NCBI GenBank assembly: GCA_917880885.1 | Contig: OU862920.1 | Location: forward strand, 1,178,001-1,242,000 | Length of the DNA stretch: 64,000 nucleotides | Reading direction: 5' to 3' | From: Limnephilus marmoratus | Taxonomy: Eukaryota; Arthropoda; Insecta; Trichoptera; Limnephilidae | Shown here: piece after piece, positions 55,701 through 64,000 of the stretch | Layout of the letters: each line of letters opens with the position of its first letter | Numbering within the stretch: the first letter of the stretch is position 1 | Program-made: the position numbers and the translations under genes | The notes under the pieces: generated by a model | Database searches by the model: none | What the model was told of the DNA's origin: nothing | What the model saw: the letters and a program-made list of their open reading frames with translations, nothing else

Positions 55701-56988
55701 ACTTAGGTATTTTTAATTTATTAAAATTTTCTAACGAAATCATATTTGCCATCGCTCCTGTGTCGATTATGGCATTTATTTTACAATTATTAATTGTTAT
55801 TTCAATTATCCAATTTGTATTATGCAAATTATTAACATTTTGGATATTAATATGACTTATAAATAATTCCTCATTCACATTGTTAGACTCTGACTTGATT
55901 TTAAAATCATTGACTGGAATATTTAAATTAGACATGTAACAATCATAACTTTGTTTGTTTACATTTGAATTGTTTTGACAGACTTTCTGAGTATTTTTAT
56001 TTAAAATTAGTTGACCACTCTTATGTACTGAATTATTTTGACAATATTTATCTGAGTTTAAATCTAAATTGATTGTACCAATATTAAAATCTAAATCACT
56101 ATTATTATTAGAAAATAACATTCCTACATTATTTTTAGAATTAATATTTTTACTGTAGCACATTTTAGAAAAATGACCAAAATAATGACATTTGTGGCAC
56201 TTAACTCTCATTGCCGGACATCTGGTGCGATAAATTTCTCCGCATCGTTTACATGATTGTACTTTTGAATGACTTCTCTGCGAGAATTGAAATGACCTTT
56301 CCTTTCCGACTGGATTATGACTTGTGTACTGGTTTGACTGACTTCCAAATCGATTCCTTGATGGACTTCTTTGGTTTCTTGACGTATTCCTCAATGTATC
56401 CCGACGACTGTGAATATTATGTATTTCACTAGTAGAATGAAATTCTTCTTGAAGTTCTGTTACAGCTTCATTTGACAACAACATATTTTGAGCAATATTG
56501 AATGCTTTCTCAGTGTCAATATCGGACTGTTGTAATAGATTTTCTCGAATTCTGAAGTGTTTTTTGTGCATATTTATGATAAAAATATCTTTTAAAATAT
56601 CGTCTTTCATATTTCCAAATTCGCATGACGCAATGTATTTACGAAGTGACAATAAAAAATCTTGAAAATTTTCATCTTCTTTTTGTTTTCTTGTGAAAAA
56701 TTTATACCTTTCCATTGTTTTATGTTTTTTCGGCATAAAATAATCTTCAAACTTCTTAATAACCACGGTGTATTTTGCTGTCTTGATATCGATATCGGTC
56801 CATGTGTTGAAAATTTCGATAGCATTCTCGCCCATTGAAAATAAAAGTAGAGCAACCTTTTTGGAATCTGTAGTGGTATCTTGATTGCATGCTTGCAAAA
56901 ATAATTCAAATTTTAAGATCCACTTTGACCAGTTGTGTGATAGATTTCCATCGAAACTCATTGGCGGACAGGCGTTTACACTCGCCAT
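52735..56988 (-). CDS. Gag-Pol polyprotein of a Ty3/Gypsy retrotransposon
   Basis: 1,417 residues from the ATG at 56988; the frame is open slightly further upstream, but only through a non-ATG codon. Gag occupies roughly residues 1-290, with a basic Arg/Ser-rich stretch and a CCHC zinc knuckle CHKCHYFGHFSKMC at ~264-277. The aspartic protease has IIDTGA at ~408-413. RT (~540-720) has LRLCLDPKNLNK and the catalytic FIDD at ~688-691. RNase H (~830-945) has LSVDSS and QTDHKPL. Integrase has an HHCC zinc module (HEGHQG...CQTC, ~1054-1090) and catalytic D, D, E at ~1118 (VDIL), ~1172 (SDGG) and ~1208 (QVES). A GPY/F-like tail is followed by TRSGRVVKIPDRYM. Gag and Pol are fused in one frame, so no frameshift is needed. 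Confidence 0.95.
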   Translation of the reverse strand: MASVNACPPMSFDGNLSHNWSKWILKFELFLQACNQDTTTDSKKVALLLFSMGENAIEIFNTWTDIDIKTAKYTVVIKKFEDYFMPKKHKTMERYKFFTRKQKEDENFQDFLLSLRKYIASCEFGNMKDDILKDIFIINMHKKHFRIRENLLQQSDIDTEKAFNIAQNMLLSNEAVTELQEEFHSTSEIHNIHSRRDTLRNTSRNQRSPSRNRFGSQSNQYTSHNPVGKERSFQFSQRSHSKVQSCKRCGEIYRTRCPAMRVKCHKCHYFGHFSKMCYSKNINSKNNVGMLFSNNNSDLDFNIGTINLDLNSDKYCQNNSVHKSGQLILNKNTQKVCQNNSNVNKQSYDCYMSNLNIPVNDFKIKSESNNVNEELFISHINIQNVNNLHNTNWIIEITINNCKINAIIDTGAMANMISLENFNKLKIPKSLLRNTNAKVTAFGGFNVPIIGECNLKCYYNENRSQIITFIVCKFKCQTIIGLKMCEKMNLIQKIYQNSFVNYKNTENLLRQYNDVFQGLGCIPYTCHLSVDPNVIPTIDAQRRVPFKLMDRLKEELDGMVKQNVIEKITKPTKWVSSLVIVEKRDGKLRLCLDPKNLNKALQRSHYPLPTFEEIRYRVHGAKFFSHLDATSGYWSIPLDKESAELCTFNSPFGRYCFKRLPFGIKNSSEIFTRVMKELFENIEGVTIFIDDILVFGKDQESHDKSLKQVLDKARENNLKFNMSKCKFNVKEIKFLGHIFCDEGIKADYSQISAIREMKSPKDKKELQRFLGMINYLSPFIKNMSEKTNVLRQLLKKNVEFLWDENYEKSFNELKNIISSEPILTHYDKNKPITLSVDSSKSAVGMVIMQDKRPIAYSSKTLTPAQTRYAQIEKELYAIVCGCYKFNQYLYGQTVYVQTDHKPLITLFQKSLYDIPARLQRMMLDLQKYDLIVEYIPGKNLYIADTLSRSALPNTETLTFESDINLHVNTIVNNMAVTPQKLEEIKKATREDTALQILIKYYIEGWPTSKNKVNSLVKQYWNIQSEINVCNDLVFKGHSLIIPTVMIPEILKKMHEGHQGIIKTKKLVRDFLYWSNMNSDIKNMIEQCQTCLKFKPSNQPESLISHPISNYPWERIGVDILTFNNNYYLVVVDYYSKYIEIANMNKHYTADVVVKNLKSICSRHGIPLELVSDGGPPFNSVAFKSFTYEWDIYHITTSPYHSQSNGQVESAVKIVKNILRKCQEDKTDPYLSLLHYRTTPKENLPSPSQLLMSRQLRCNLPSTKRQLKPKVVKFKEYKKEAENRQNKMKKYADRGSQNLKPLNIGDKVVFKRKPESHWEPAIVKELWNKSPRSYIIETSNGNKYRRNRIHLRYDKSNENNNYNSQEKSQQDSQSSKVINKSQNTSQMYFPSLDFAVPSTSSQVITRSGRVVKIPDRYM

Positions 56989-57093
56989 TTTTAATTTTAT
57001 TTTAATCACTTAAAATCTTTTCAATCCTTTATAATTTCACGTAACGTATTATTTTATAATACACTTTACACTTGAGACTTTGATGTTTTTTAA

Positions 57094-57105
57094 CTTCTGA
57101 CACCA
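57094..57105 (-). other. Primer-binding site
   Basis: TGGTGTCAGAAG starts directly after the 5' LTR; TGG is the complement of a tRNA CCA end. I do not assign the tRNA species. Confidence 0.75.
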
Positions 57106-57262
57106 TATTATAATGTTAGGTATTAACATTAAAAGATTTATTATTTGAGATAACATTTATTTGGAATACTTGTTGACATCTTGAACAGAGAGTACAAAGT
57201 GGGTGATCCCATTTCCGGATCTCCCATAGACAATATTGTATCATAGAGATCTTAACATAACA
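57106..57262 (-). repeat. 5' LTR of the Gypsy element
   Basis: 157 bp, no difference seen by eye from the 3' LTR at 52248-52404. Confidence 0.93.
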
Positions 57263-57376
57263 AGGGTGGCCAAGTTTACATGCTCGAAAGTGTTCCGATA
57301 TCCTTTTGGAGATCGTCCGCTCTGTGGATATCGGAACACTTTTGAGCATGTAAACTTGGCCACCCTGACAAATCGG
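57263..57376 (-). pseudogene. Penelope-like GIY-YIG fragment with inverted duplication
   Basis: The near arm encodes ERTISKRISEHFRACKLGHP, the segment that precedes DKSAIAEH of 52247 in GIY-YIG domains. The same ~60 bp, extended by CTGACAAATCGGCAAT, is repeated in inverted orientation directly beyond (about 57323-57376), forming a fold-back with an ~18-bp centre. This is the 5' boundary of the PLE copy. Confidence 0.7.
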
Positions 57377-57379
57377 CAA

Positions 57380-58150
57380 TAAACAAAAAAAAAATAACAA
57401 TAAGTACTTACGTCTTTCGGCACATAAGAATAAATTAATATTGCCACTATACGTTTAGCGGTGAAACATAACCTCAAACTCTATCGGTAACAGCTGTTTC
57501 GGGCCAAAGTTGCACAATGTGATTTTGCAGTTTATATCGATTTTTTGAATGATAATGTTTCCCCAAGCGCGCCAAAAATTTCAGTATGAAGTAAAATTCT
57601 ATTTTTTTTTAAATTAATGTCGAGATTCGTCTATAGCGGAATCGCCCTTAACCTAATTTTATCATTAACTTTTATGTCAAATATTGTAACGTTTTCGTGT
57701 ACCCGATGTAAAAGCTACATGGGCGCAAAGAAGATGAAATAGACAAGTTTACTCGACGTTTGCCAAATATATGGTGTGTTCGCTCATCGCCAGGTCAAGT
57801 GTTCAAAAACATTCTGGTCACTCACACAGGTCACGCAGTAACACGCAGACTCAGGTCTCTTTGGCTACAATATATTTTTTATCCCTGTAATTCAAGCCGC
57901 TGAGTTCGTAGGCTTTTTAGGCTATGAACCTGTTTGTTGTTCAGGCTTCTCGTAAGTTGCGTTTGGCAGGTCGTTTGCGCTGGAATTTCGATGAACAAAA
58001 AAGTCAGAAATCGCTTTCGTATACAATGTAAAATTCTTCTAAAATTTAATTCCAGGCGTCACCTTGACCTATAGTGCCAAAGTGCGATGAGTCTTTCGTA
58101 TATAAAACACAACAGTGGTCTTACACGCTCCGAAAATAACCGCATTCCCA
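57380..58150. other. No gene recognised
   Basis: Nothing identified on either strand. Confidence 0.5.
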
Positions 58151-58159
58151 CCAGTTTTT

Positions 58160-58482
58160 TTTTTTACATGAACAGGAGGCCCTGAGGAAAATAATGTCCC
58201 TCAGTGCTGTGCAGATGCTGTGTGGAGGGTTTTTTTAATGAAAGGTAGGAGAGGAGAGTTCTAGGAAGGAAAAGGGTTTAAGGGGTGGGTAGGAATCTGG
58301 GGTTTAATGTGTCCTGGTCATCCACCTCCAAGACCTAGACAAACCTCACCCCATGAACCCGGCACCCATGTTAAATCACCAAACGTAGCGAACCACCTGG
58401 GGTAATCTATGGCAGAGGTGTTGGTTATCCAATAAAGGTTCCCGGGGCGGCGGCACCCATTCTCGCCTCCCAAATTGAAGTT
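58160..58482 (-). mobile_element. SINE-like element sharing a LINE 3' end
   Basis: Minus-strand copy of the 8398-8735 family: starts CAATTTGGGAGGCGAGAATG, has TTGGATAACCAACACC and GGTGCCGGGTTCATGGGGTG, and ends CCTCAGGGCCTCCTG, CATGT and an A run. Confidence 0.6.
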
Positions 58483-58929
58483 TGGTCTTTATGAAGATAG
58501 GCCACCAATTCGTCTCTGCTTCACGCACATTCCACAATTCCATTTTATTTTTTGGAACGTTGCTAATAAAATAAATGTCATTATTATGTTGGCAATATTG
58601 AACTTCGGTAAATCCGCCATGTTTTTTCACGCGCGTCGACATTACGGTTTTGACATGTGACATTTTACGCGCGGTTCATATAATATTTTTGTACATAATT
58701 TTGATTTTACTGACAAATTCACTATTATATTAGTATCTATAATTTAGCATCAATATGTGTTATTTTTTAACATTATTTTATTTACCGATTTTTGAATATA
58801 TTTTTTTGTTGAAAATCGGCCCAAACCCTCACTAGTAGAAGACGAATGTACTGCATCTCTAATAATCCTATTTTATTGGAAGTTGCTACGAAGAACTTTA
58901 CTAATTTCATTGATCACTTCGAGACGGGT
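58483..58929. other. No gene recognised
   Basis: AT-rich, short chance frames. Confidence 0.45.
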
Positions 58930-58934
58930 CTATT

Positions 58935-59260
58935 TGGAGGCGTCTACTAATATCTACAGGAATTCCAAAAACTGAAAAAATCGAACTAATATCTATGAGA
59001 ACTAAAGTGTTGACGAATATCTACAGCTCAAACTGTTGACTAATATCTATGAGAACCAAAGTGTTGACGAATATCTACAGCTCATATGTTGAACTAATAT
59101 CTACGCAACATTACGTTATTCCAATATGCTATACATAATTGCAAATCCAACCTCTGCCAGTGCTGTAGATATTCGTCAACACTTTGGTTCTCATAGATAT
59201 TAGTCAGCAGTTTGAGCTGTAGATATTCGTCCGACATACAGGCTGTAGATATAAGTATCT
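58935..59260. repeat. Tandem and inverted AATATCTAC repeat
   Basis: Two tandem units of CTAATATCTATGAGAACYAA + GTGTTGACGAATATCTACAG at 58985-59080. The second is matched by a ~49-bp inverted copy at 59161-59210, making a hairpin with an ~80-bp loop. AATATCTAC or its complement occurs about ten times in the interval. Confidence 0.7.
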
Positions 59261-59739
59261 GGAGTCGTCTATTTTGGTTTGAAAGTGTGAAACGACCCTT
59301 TGAAATTCGTTCCTTATTTAGCATTTTTTCAAAATCATTTTTTTTATTTCTTCTTCTAATGTTGAACATTTTCATATTTGATGAGCCTCGCACGTGGAAT
59401 TATATAAATCTACTCGGCATGCTGACTGTAAACTGATGTTGTATCAATGGTATTATTCGGTCTATTACAAAGCCTATCACATCTGGCTCAAAGTGAGATG
59501 TTTAATTCTAAGTATACTCCTCATTAAAAGTGACACCTCCACATGCGCTTACTTACCAACTACGAGTATTATTTTCTTTTATCCTTTATCCGAAAAAATA
59601 GTAATATCTAACTTTTTTATTTCAATAATCTATAAATGGCCGATGTGTCATGAATAAATACCTAAATGTCACGGTGTGGGTTTGTTTTTAAAACAAATCT
59701 ATTTTTTAAGAGAAAACTTTTTTAACACCGTTTTTTTTA
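59261..59739. other. No gene recognised
   Basis: Open frames on both strands show no family resemblance. Confidence 0.45.
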
Positions 59740-59940
59740 AATTCGATGAAACTAAAAACAGAGACATTAAAAAGAGACAAACCCAAACATCTACAGAATT
59801 TAGCCTGCGAGAGAATGAGATACAGTAATCGGTCTCCCCTTCGTGCGGGGCTTCGTAGCCTCCCCAATCTTGTATATTTTAGTTTTCCGAAGGTTTCACT
59901 TCTTCTATCGCGTGTGAACTACACATTCTGATTTTTTTTT
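59740..59940 (+). mobile_element. R1 repeat
   Basis: Has AATTTAGCCTGCGAGAGAAT, GCTTCGTAGCCTCCC, CGAAGGTTTCACTTC and GCGTGTGAACTACACATTCT. The left end lacks the terminal GAAGTGAAAACTTC. Confidence 0.6.
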
Positions 59941-60089
59941 AATTCCTAGATTTTCTCACTTCACATTTAAAACAGGAAAGATCACTAACTATGTGAGATT
60001 TCAAAAGATCACCCTCAACCTCTTTTCCCACGCCTTAAATCAGAATTTTGATTCTGAACATTTAAGTCATGGTTTAAAAAAAAAAACGG

Positions 60090-60355
60090 GTGTGCTTTAG
60101 ACCACACGACTGAAGTAAAACTTCACTAACTTATATCTCTCTCTCAACTTCCGTTCGCCTCGCCCGACCGTTCGCCTCGCCCGATCACACTTGTCATAAC
60201 GCTCTCGTCACGCATTCATCAGCTTACTCCCCAAGTCAACCGTGCGTAAAGGCCCGACCCGTCGCCTCGCCCGATCACACTTTTCGTAACGCTCACGTCA
60301 CGCATTTACCAGCTTACTCCCCAAGTCAAGCATGCGTAAAGAAGTTTTACTTCAA
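60090..60355 (-). mobile_element. R3 repeat, inverted copy
   Basis: Complement of 13155-13435, including the internal duplication of the GGGGAGTAAGCTG segment. Confidence 0.6.
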
Positions 60356-60625
60356 AAATACAGTACTTAAATTTTTTACTTCGTTTTTATAACTGGCAAT
60401 ACCATAATAATTCTACAATTCGAAATAAAGATACCTTCGCTAAATGTCTATAGGAATATGATTAAAGACATTCACCGTTCTAATATCTTGTCTTTTCGTT
60501 TTCATGACGAGTGAAAAAGAAGATTTTTATGAACGGCTTTCAGGACGATCGTCGATGACGTGCATACGATCTCTTCCGGGGACCAGTATATGTTGTCACT
60601 GTCTCGGTTTTAAAATAATTTTATT

Positions 60626-60825
60626 CGAGCCTCTAATTGACTAAGGCTGTAATTATGAAATTCCTAATTTTTAATACGATTACGGGCCATGTATTTTACA
60701 CGGGCCAACAAACCGGTCCGGCCGCGGAGAGCTCCGGCACTCTCCGTGTGATTGATCTTCCTCTTTCTATTGGTGATGATTCCCCCCTGCTTGCGGTGAC
60801 TTTTCTAAACTTATATAGTTAGTAA
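60626..60825. other. No gene called
   Basis: A 61-codon plus-strand frame (60637-60822) lacks recognisable motifs. Confidence 0.35.
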
Positions 60826-61090
60826 TTTAATTAAATGAAGAGAATATTCAATCGAAAATCTGTGGGATTCTATGGGACTCGAACCCAGGACCTTCGGCTT
60901 TCTTCTGGGTCGTTGCTCTACTAAATGCGCTAAGGTGTCCCCATCCGATTCGGTCATTTTTAACTGTATCATACTTCGACTAAGAACCACCAATGTTGTC
61001 TTCATTTTATGGTTGCAAGATACATTTTTTTCTGTTTTCTGATTTTTGATTGATTTTCGCCAATATAGTCTTCTTTATTTAAAGTTTACT
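60826..61090 (-). mobile_element. TIR element containing a tRNA-like sequence
   Basis: On the minus strand a tRNA-like core (about 60868-60945) has TTAGCGCATTTAGTAGAGCA (A box) and GGTCCTGGGTTCGAGTCCC (B box). The outer parts are imperfect inverted repeats of ~40 bp (AATGAAGA...TCAATCGAAAATCTG and its counterpart). They are shared with the palindromic element at 14932-15136. The anticodon arm is irregular, so this is not a working tRNA gene; it may serve as an internal polymerase III promoter. Confidence 0.55.
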
Positions 61091-61097
61091 CATAAAA

Positions 61098-61451
61098 TCC
61101 TACTAATATTATAAAGGCGAAATTTTGTATGGATTTATGTATGTTTGTTTCTCTTTCACGCAAAAACTACTAAATGGGTTTTAATGAAACTTTAAATATA
61201 ATTTAGCTCATATATCAGAATAACATATAGACTACAGCTCAGAGCTCTGGCGTTATGAAATTTGTATAAAAAAATTGTAATTGGGTAGGGGGTGGTGTCG
61301 AGCGGGGGGGGGGGGGGAAGGGTGATGGGTGGGAGTGGGAGAGGGGGGGTGGTGCGGGGAGGGGGGAGAGTGGAGTGGGGACGGAAGGTGGAGGAGGCGG
61401 TGTGGAAACCCCCCCTAATACTATGCGAGCGATACAGGGTGAAAAAGCTAG
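61098..61451 (+). mobile_element. Nonautonomous Helitron
   Basis: Starts TCCTACTAATATTATAAAGG and contains CTCTTTCACGCAAAAACTAC. It ends CTAG (61448-61451), with A before and T after: the TC...CTAG structure and A/T insertion site of Helitrons. This terminal sequence type is widespread in insects. A G-rich block occupies 61296-61415. No Rep/helicase. Confidence 0.8.
61296..61415 (+). repeat. G-rich tract, quadruplex-prone
   Basis: About 120 nt with more than ten runs of three or more G on the plus strand and almost no C; lies inside the Helitron. Confidence 0.7.
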
Positions 61452-61756
61452 TTAAAAATTTTAAAAAAAAGTTAATTATTTTTTAACAAAATAATGATGT
61501 GGGTGAACCTTTCCTTTTTTTACTTGTAAACGTCTTTCGTTCGTCACTGTTCATAATTTACGGGGAAATTAGTGGAAAGTCATATTGCCATGAATGTATT
61601 TTTTTTATTTCGGCGGATCTTACAATTAAATTAAATTAAGTTCAGGGTTGTGAAATATAATTCATATTTAATCTGAAACAAGCAATTTAAAATTGAATAT
61701 TCATGAAGACTTTTAGAAAAAGTACTTAAATAGTTGTGCTGTATAAATAACAAAAA

Positions 61757-61852
61757 TCAGAGTGTGCAATTTACACGCGGTAGAAGTGAAACCTTCAAGT
61801 AGACTAAAGTCAATCTAAAATAGACGAGAGAGGGGAGACTACGAAACCCTTT
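61757..61852 (-). mobile_element. R1 repeat, partial
   Basis: CAGAGTGTGCAATTTACACG and GGTAGAAGTGAAACCTTC are present, then similarity fades after GGGAGACTACGAA. Confidence 0.55.
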
Positions 61853-62157
61853 TTTTACAATGTGAAGGATATTTTTTCCATACTTTTGTTGTCGAATTTC
61901 AGTGCACCTTTTATTATACATTTGGTCATCTTATTAGTATTTGTTTTTTCTTCTTCAGAGTCGCTAGATGTTGCTTTCTTTTGTGTTTTCAAAAGAAAGG
62001 GTCAAAACCTGTTATTTTTGATTGGTTTGAAGATTGGATATTGATTTTTTAAAAATTAGTTGTTTTTTTTTGAATTTCGGAAGACTTGATCCTTGGTCCG
62101 CTGAATGTATGGCCGCTAAATTTCGTCAGTTCGGACCGAAGGAAGCTTGCGTGGAAT

Positions 62158-62831
62158 CAGTGGCGGTTCTTCACAGGGGGACAATGGGGACGGTCCCCGC
62201 CAGTTACACTCAAAACCTACTAAAGGAAAAGGAAATAACAGTCGATGCGTTGTCTTCACCAAAATGAATGAATTCTTTAAACATAAAAGTAATTAACATT
62301 TGCAGAAATAAAATACAAATAATTATTCCGGATGATTTTAATAAGACCCTACCGCGTATAGCGAACAATGTACGGAGCACAAAACAGCGGGTCAATTTCT
62401 CAGTGCGCAGAATCTAATGCGCACTTGGGGGAGGATCCGAAGTATCCCCATACTTTCCTTGCGTTGTTTCGCGATCGTATGCAACTGCGCATGCGCAGTC
62501 GTATGTGAATTCAAATAACCGCGGGGACAATTATTCTTTGGATCCCCACAGAAACATTTGTTTGCGAAGTTTCGGGCGGGAATCGCTCGCGTTCAAATTA
62601 GTTTGATAATAATCTTGCAAGATAAAGCTTTATTTTTATTGTACTATATTGTAAATTGGCATATATCTTTGGATTATTTTATATTATTTTGTGTTTAGAT
62701 ATCCGACTAGCATGATTAGACCATAAAATATTTTTTTGAGAAATTTTATATTATATTCTACGGGTGGTGAGATTGCGGTACATAAAAAAATATCGATCCC
62801 CACCACTAAAAAAGTGCTCGAGCCGCCACTG
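62158..62831. mobile_element. hAT-type MITE with 8-bp TSD
   Basis: Ends CAGTGGCGGTTCTTCACAGG and the complement of GAGCCGCCACTG are inverted. CGTGGAAT flanks both sides (62150-62157 and 62832-62839). The 674-bp interior shows no transposase. Confidence 0.85.
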
Positions 62832-62841
62832 CGTGGAATAG

Positions 62842-63035
62842 TGGATTTATCGTATTATATTGGAATTGAGTACCCGTGAAATAAATAAATATTTTATGTC
62901 TGTTTCATTCTCTCGCCGGCTAAATCCTATAGATATACATATGTGGTTGTCTCTTTTTAGTGTTGCTCGCTTCCGTTTCCTCGAGTTTCTAATCACAACG
63001 GCGCTAAAGAAGTTTTCACTTAAACATTGGATATT
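62842..63035 (-). mobile_element. R1 repeat, variant form
   Basis: Inverted counterpart of 7172-7325, with GAATTGAGTACCCGTGAAAT, CTCTCGCCGGCTAAATCC and AAAGAAGTTTTCACTT. Confidence 0.55.
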
Positions 63036-63147
63036 ATTTGAGACACTGCGTTACAAGTAAATTCGTTAAACTTTTTGATAATTTATGAAGATATTAATGA
63101 AAAAAGATGTTAATTCGTCATTCGTTACAAAATAATAATAAAGGGTG

Positions 63148-63373
63148 CCCGGGTTCATGGGGTGAGGTTTGTCTAGGTCTTGGAGGCGGATGACCAGGAC
63201 ACACTGAACCCCAGATTCCTACCCACCCCTTAAACCCTTTTCCTTCCCAGAACTCTCCTCTCTTTCCTTTCCTTTAAAAAAATCTCCACACAGCATCCCC
63301 AAAGATGGCATAGGCCCCGAGGGAAATTATTTTCCTCAGGGCCTCCTGTGTGAGGCTCATGTAAAAAAATAAA
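63148..63373 (+). mobile_element. SINE-like element, 5'-truncated
   Basis: Starts in CCCGGGTTCATGGGGTGAGG and ends GAGGGAAATTATTTTCCTCA, GGCCTCCTGTG and an A-rich tail. Same family as 8398 and 58160. Confidence 0.6.
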
Positions 63374-64000
63374 GATCAACAATGTGAATCTGTTGACGTC
63401 GCACCTGAGCGATAAATAGTGGCACAAGTCAAAAAATCGCATTTTCGAGTTAAGTATGCAGAAATGTTCCTGGATATCTGCTCTACCTTTGATAAAAAGG
63501 GAACAATTCTTAAAAATATCATTGTGGCCAAGCGAAAATGTCATTGTTGTATTATAATATTTTACTCCAATTCAAGCAAAAATAGTGGCACCATGGTCAT
63601 TTGAGCTGAACTATCTACTAGATATGTTAAGAAATTACATAACGGCTTCCTAACTTTTGTAAAACAATATATTTTTATTGGTTAATAAACTGATCGAATG
63701 CACTCAAACGAAATATATAACCTGGTTTCCTGAAAAAATAAGCTTTTTGAGTTGCGCTATTGTTATTCGGTATTCCCCACGTGCGACATGAGGAGCACAG
63801 TGAAGTCATTTGGGTGTTTCCATTTGATAAACATTTATTGGTCAGTGATACTCGTAGTTCGCACTTGTTAAAATTCACATAACGAGGGATCCATTTGTGT
63901 GCATTTTACCGAACCATCGATGACATGTAATTAATACGAACTTGAAAGAAAGTGCATTTTTAATGTTGACCATCAGATCGGCCAGTCGCAGTCGGTGTCG
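63374..64000. other. No gene recognised
   Basis: Nothing identified up to the window edge. Confidence 0.45.

Larger units (their letters stand above)
52248..57262 (-). mobile_element. Complete Ty3/Gypsy LTR retrotransposon, 5,015 bp
   Basis: Two 157-bp LTRs that I read as identical bound a single Gag-Pol ORF. AGGGT flanks both sides (52243-52247 and 57263-57267), a 5-bp target duplication. A primer-binding site follows the 5' LTR and a purine tract precedes the 3' LTR. There is no envelope ORF. Identical LTRs plus an unbroken ORF indicate a very recent insertion. Confidence 0.95.

Noticed and set aside
60868..60945. Functional tRNA gene
   Set aside because: A and B boxes are present, but acceptor and anticodon stems do not pair properly and the sequence lies inside a repeated element.

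Overview
The window reads as a transposon-rich, AT-rich stretch of an arthropod nuclear genome, most likely an insect. The evidence is the mix of element families: Ty3/Gypsy, Jockey/CR1- and L2-like LINEs, R4/Dong-like LINE, Penelope-like elements, hAT, PIF/Harbinger, Helitron and tRNA-like repeats. Prokaryotic gene organisation is absent. The Helitron end and several short repeats resemble sequences common in Lepidoptera, but the species cannot be fixed from the sequence. No conventional single-copy host gene, rRNA gene or intact tRNA gene could be supported. Almost everything recognisable is mobile DNA, often nested.

Layout. 0-5 kb: a TIR element holding a second repeat that itself holds a LINE 3' end; a decayed transposon gene split by a 465-bp Harbinger-type MITE with TTA duplications; a broken LINE ORF1. 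5-16 kb: a GC-rich tandem repeat, a cluster of palindromic ATGAGCATGCTCAT sites, a 634-bp hAT MITE, LINE and SINE tails, Penelope-like (PLE) ends with hammerhead-ribozyme-like cores, a Tc1-like MITE and a long-TIR element. 16-26 kb: LINE fragments, a PLE palindrome, and an R4/Dong-like LINE 3' half lying between inverted ends of another PLE.

26.0-31.6 kb: the most striking block, about 23 head-to-tail copies of a ~227-bp unit. The unit is a piece of a HARBI1-type transposase gene, and the C-terminal part of that pseudogene still adjoins the array. Ten consecutive units (2,268 bp) are themselves duplicated.

32-39 kb: duplicated MITE segments, LINE RT C-termini, a 2,228-bp hAT transposon with a perfect 8-bp target duplication inside a 36-bp minisatellite, a second hAT remnant (ZBED5-like), PLE ends and another TTA-flanked MITE. 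39-45 kb: an apparently intact LINE on the minus strand whose ORF1 and ORF2 overlap in -1 phase across a canonical A AAA AAC slippery heptamer, next to an inactivated L2-like LINE. 45-52 kb: mostly unassignable AT-rich DNA. 52.2-57.3 kb: a complete Ty3/Gypsy retrotransposon with identical 157-bp LTRs, 5-bp target duplication, primer-binding site, polypurine tract and one uninterrupted Gag-Pol ORF, inserted into the GIY-YIG region of an older PLE. 57-64 kb: palindromic repeats, SINE-like copies, a tRNA-like TIR element, a Helitron with a G-rich insert, and a 674-bp hAT MITE.

There is no pathway in the host sense. The working parts are element machinery: the Gypsy and the 39-42 kb LINE look capable of activity, while the HARBI1, hAT, R4-like, L2-like and PLE copies are broken.
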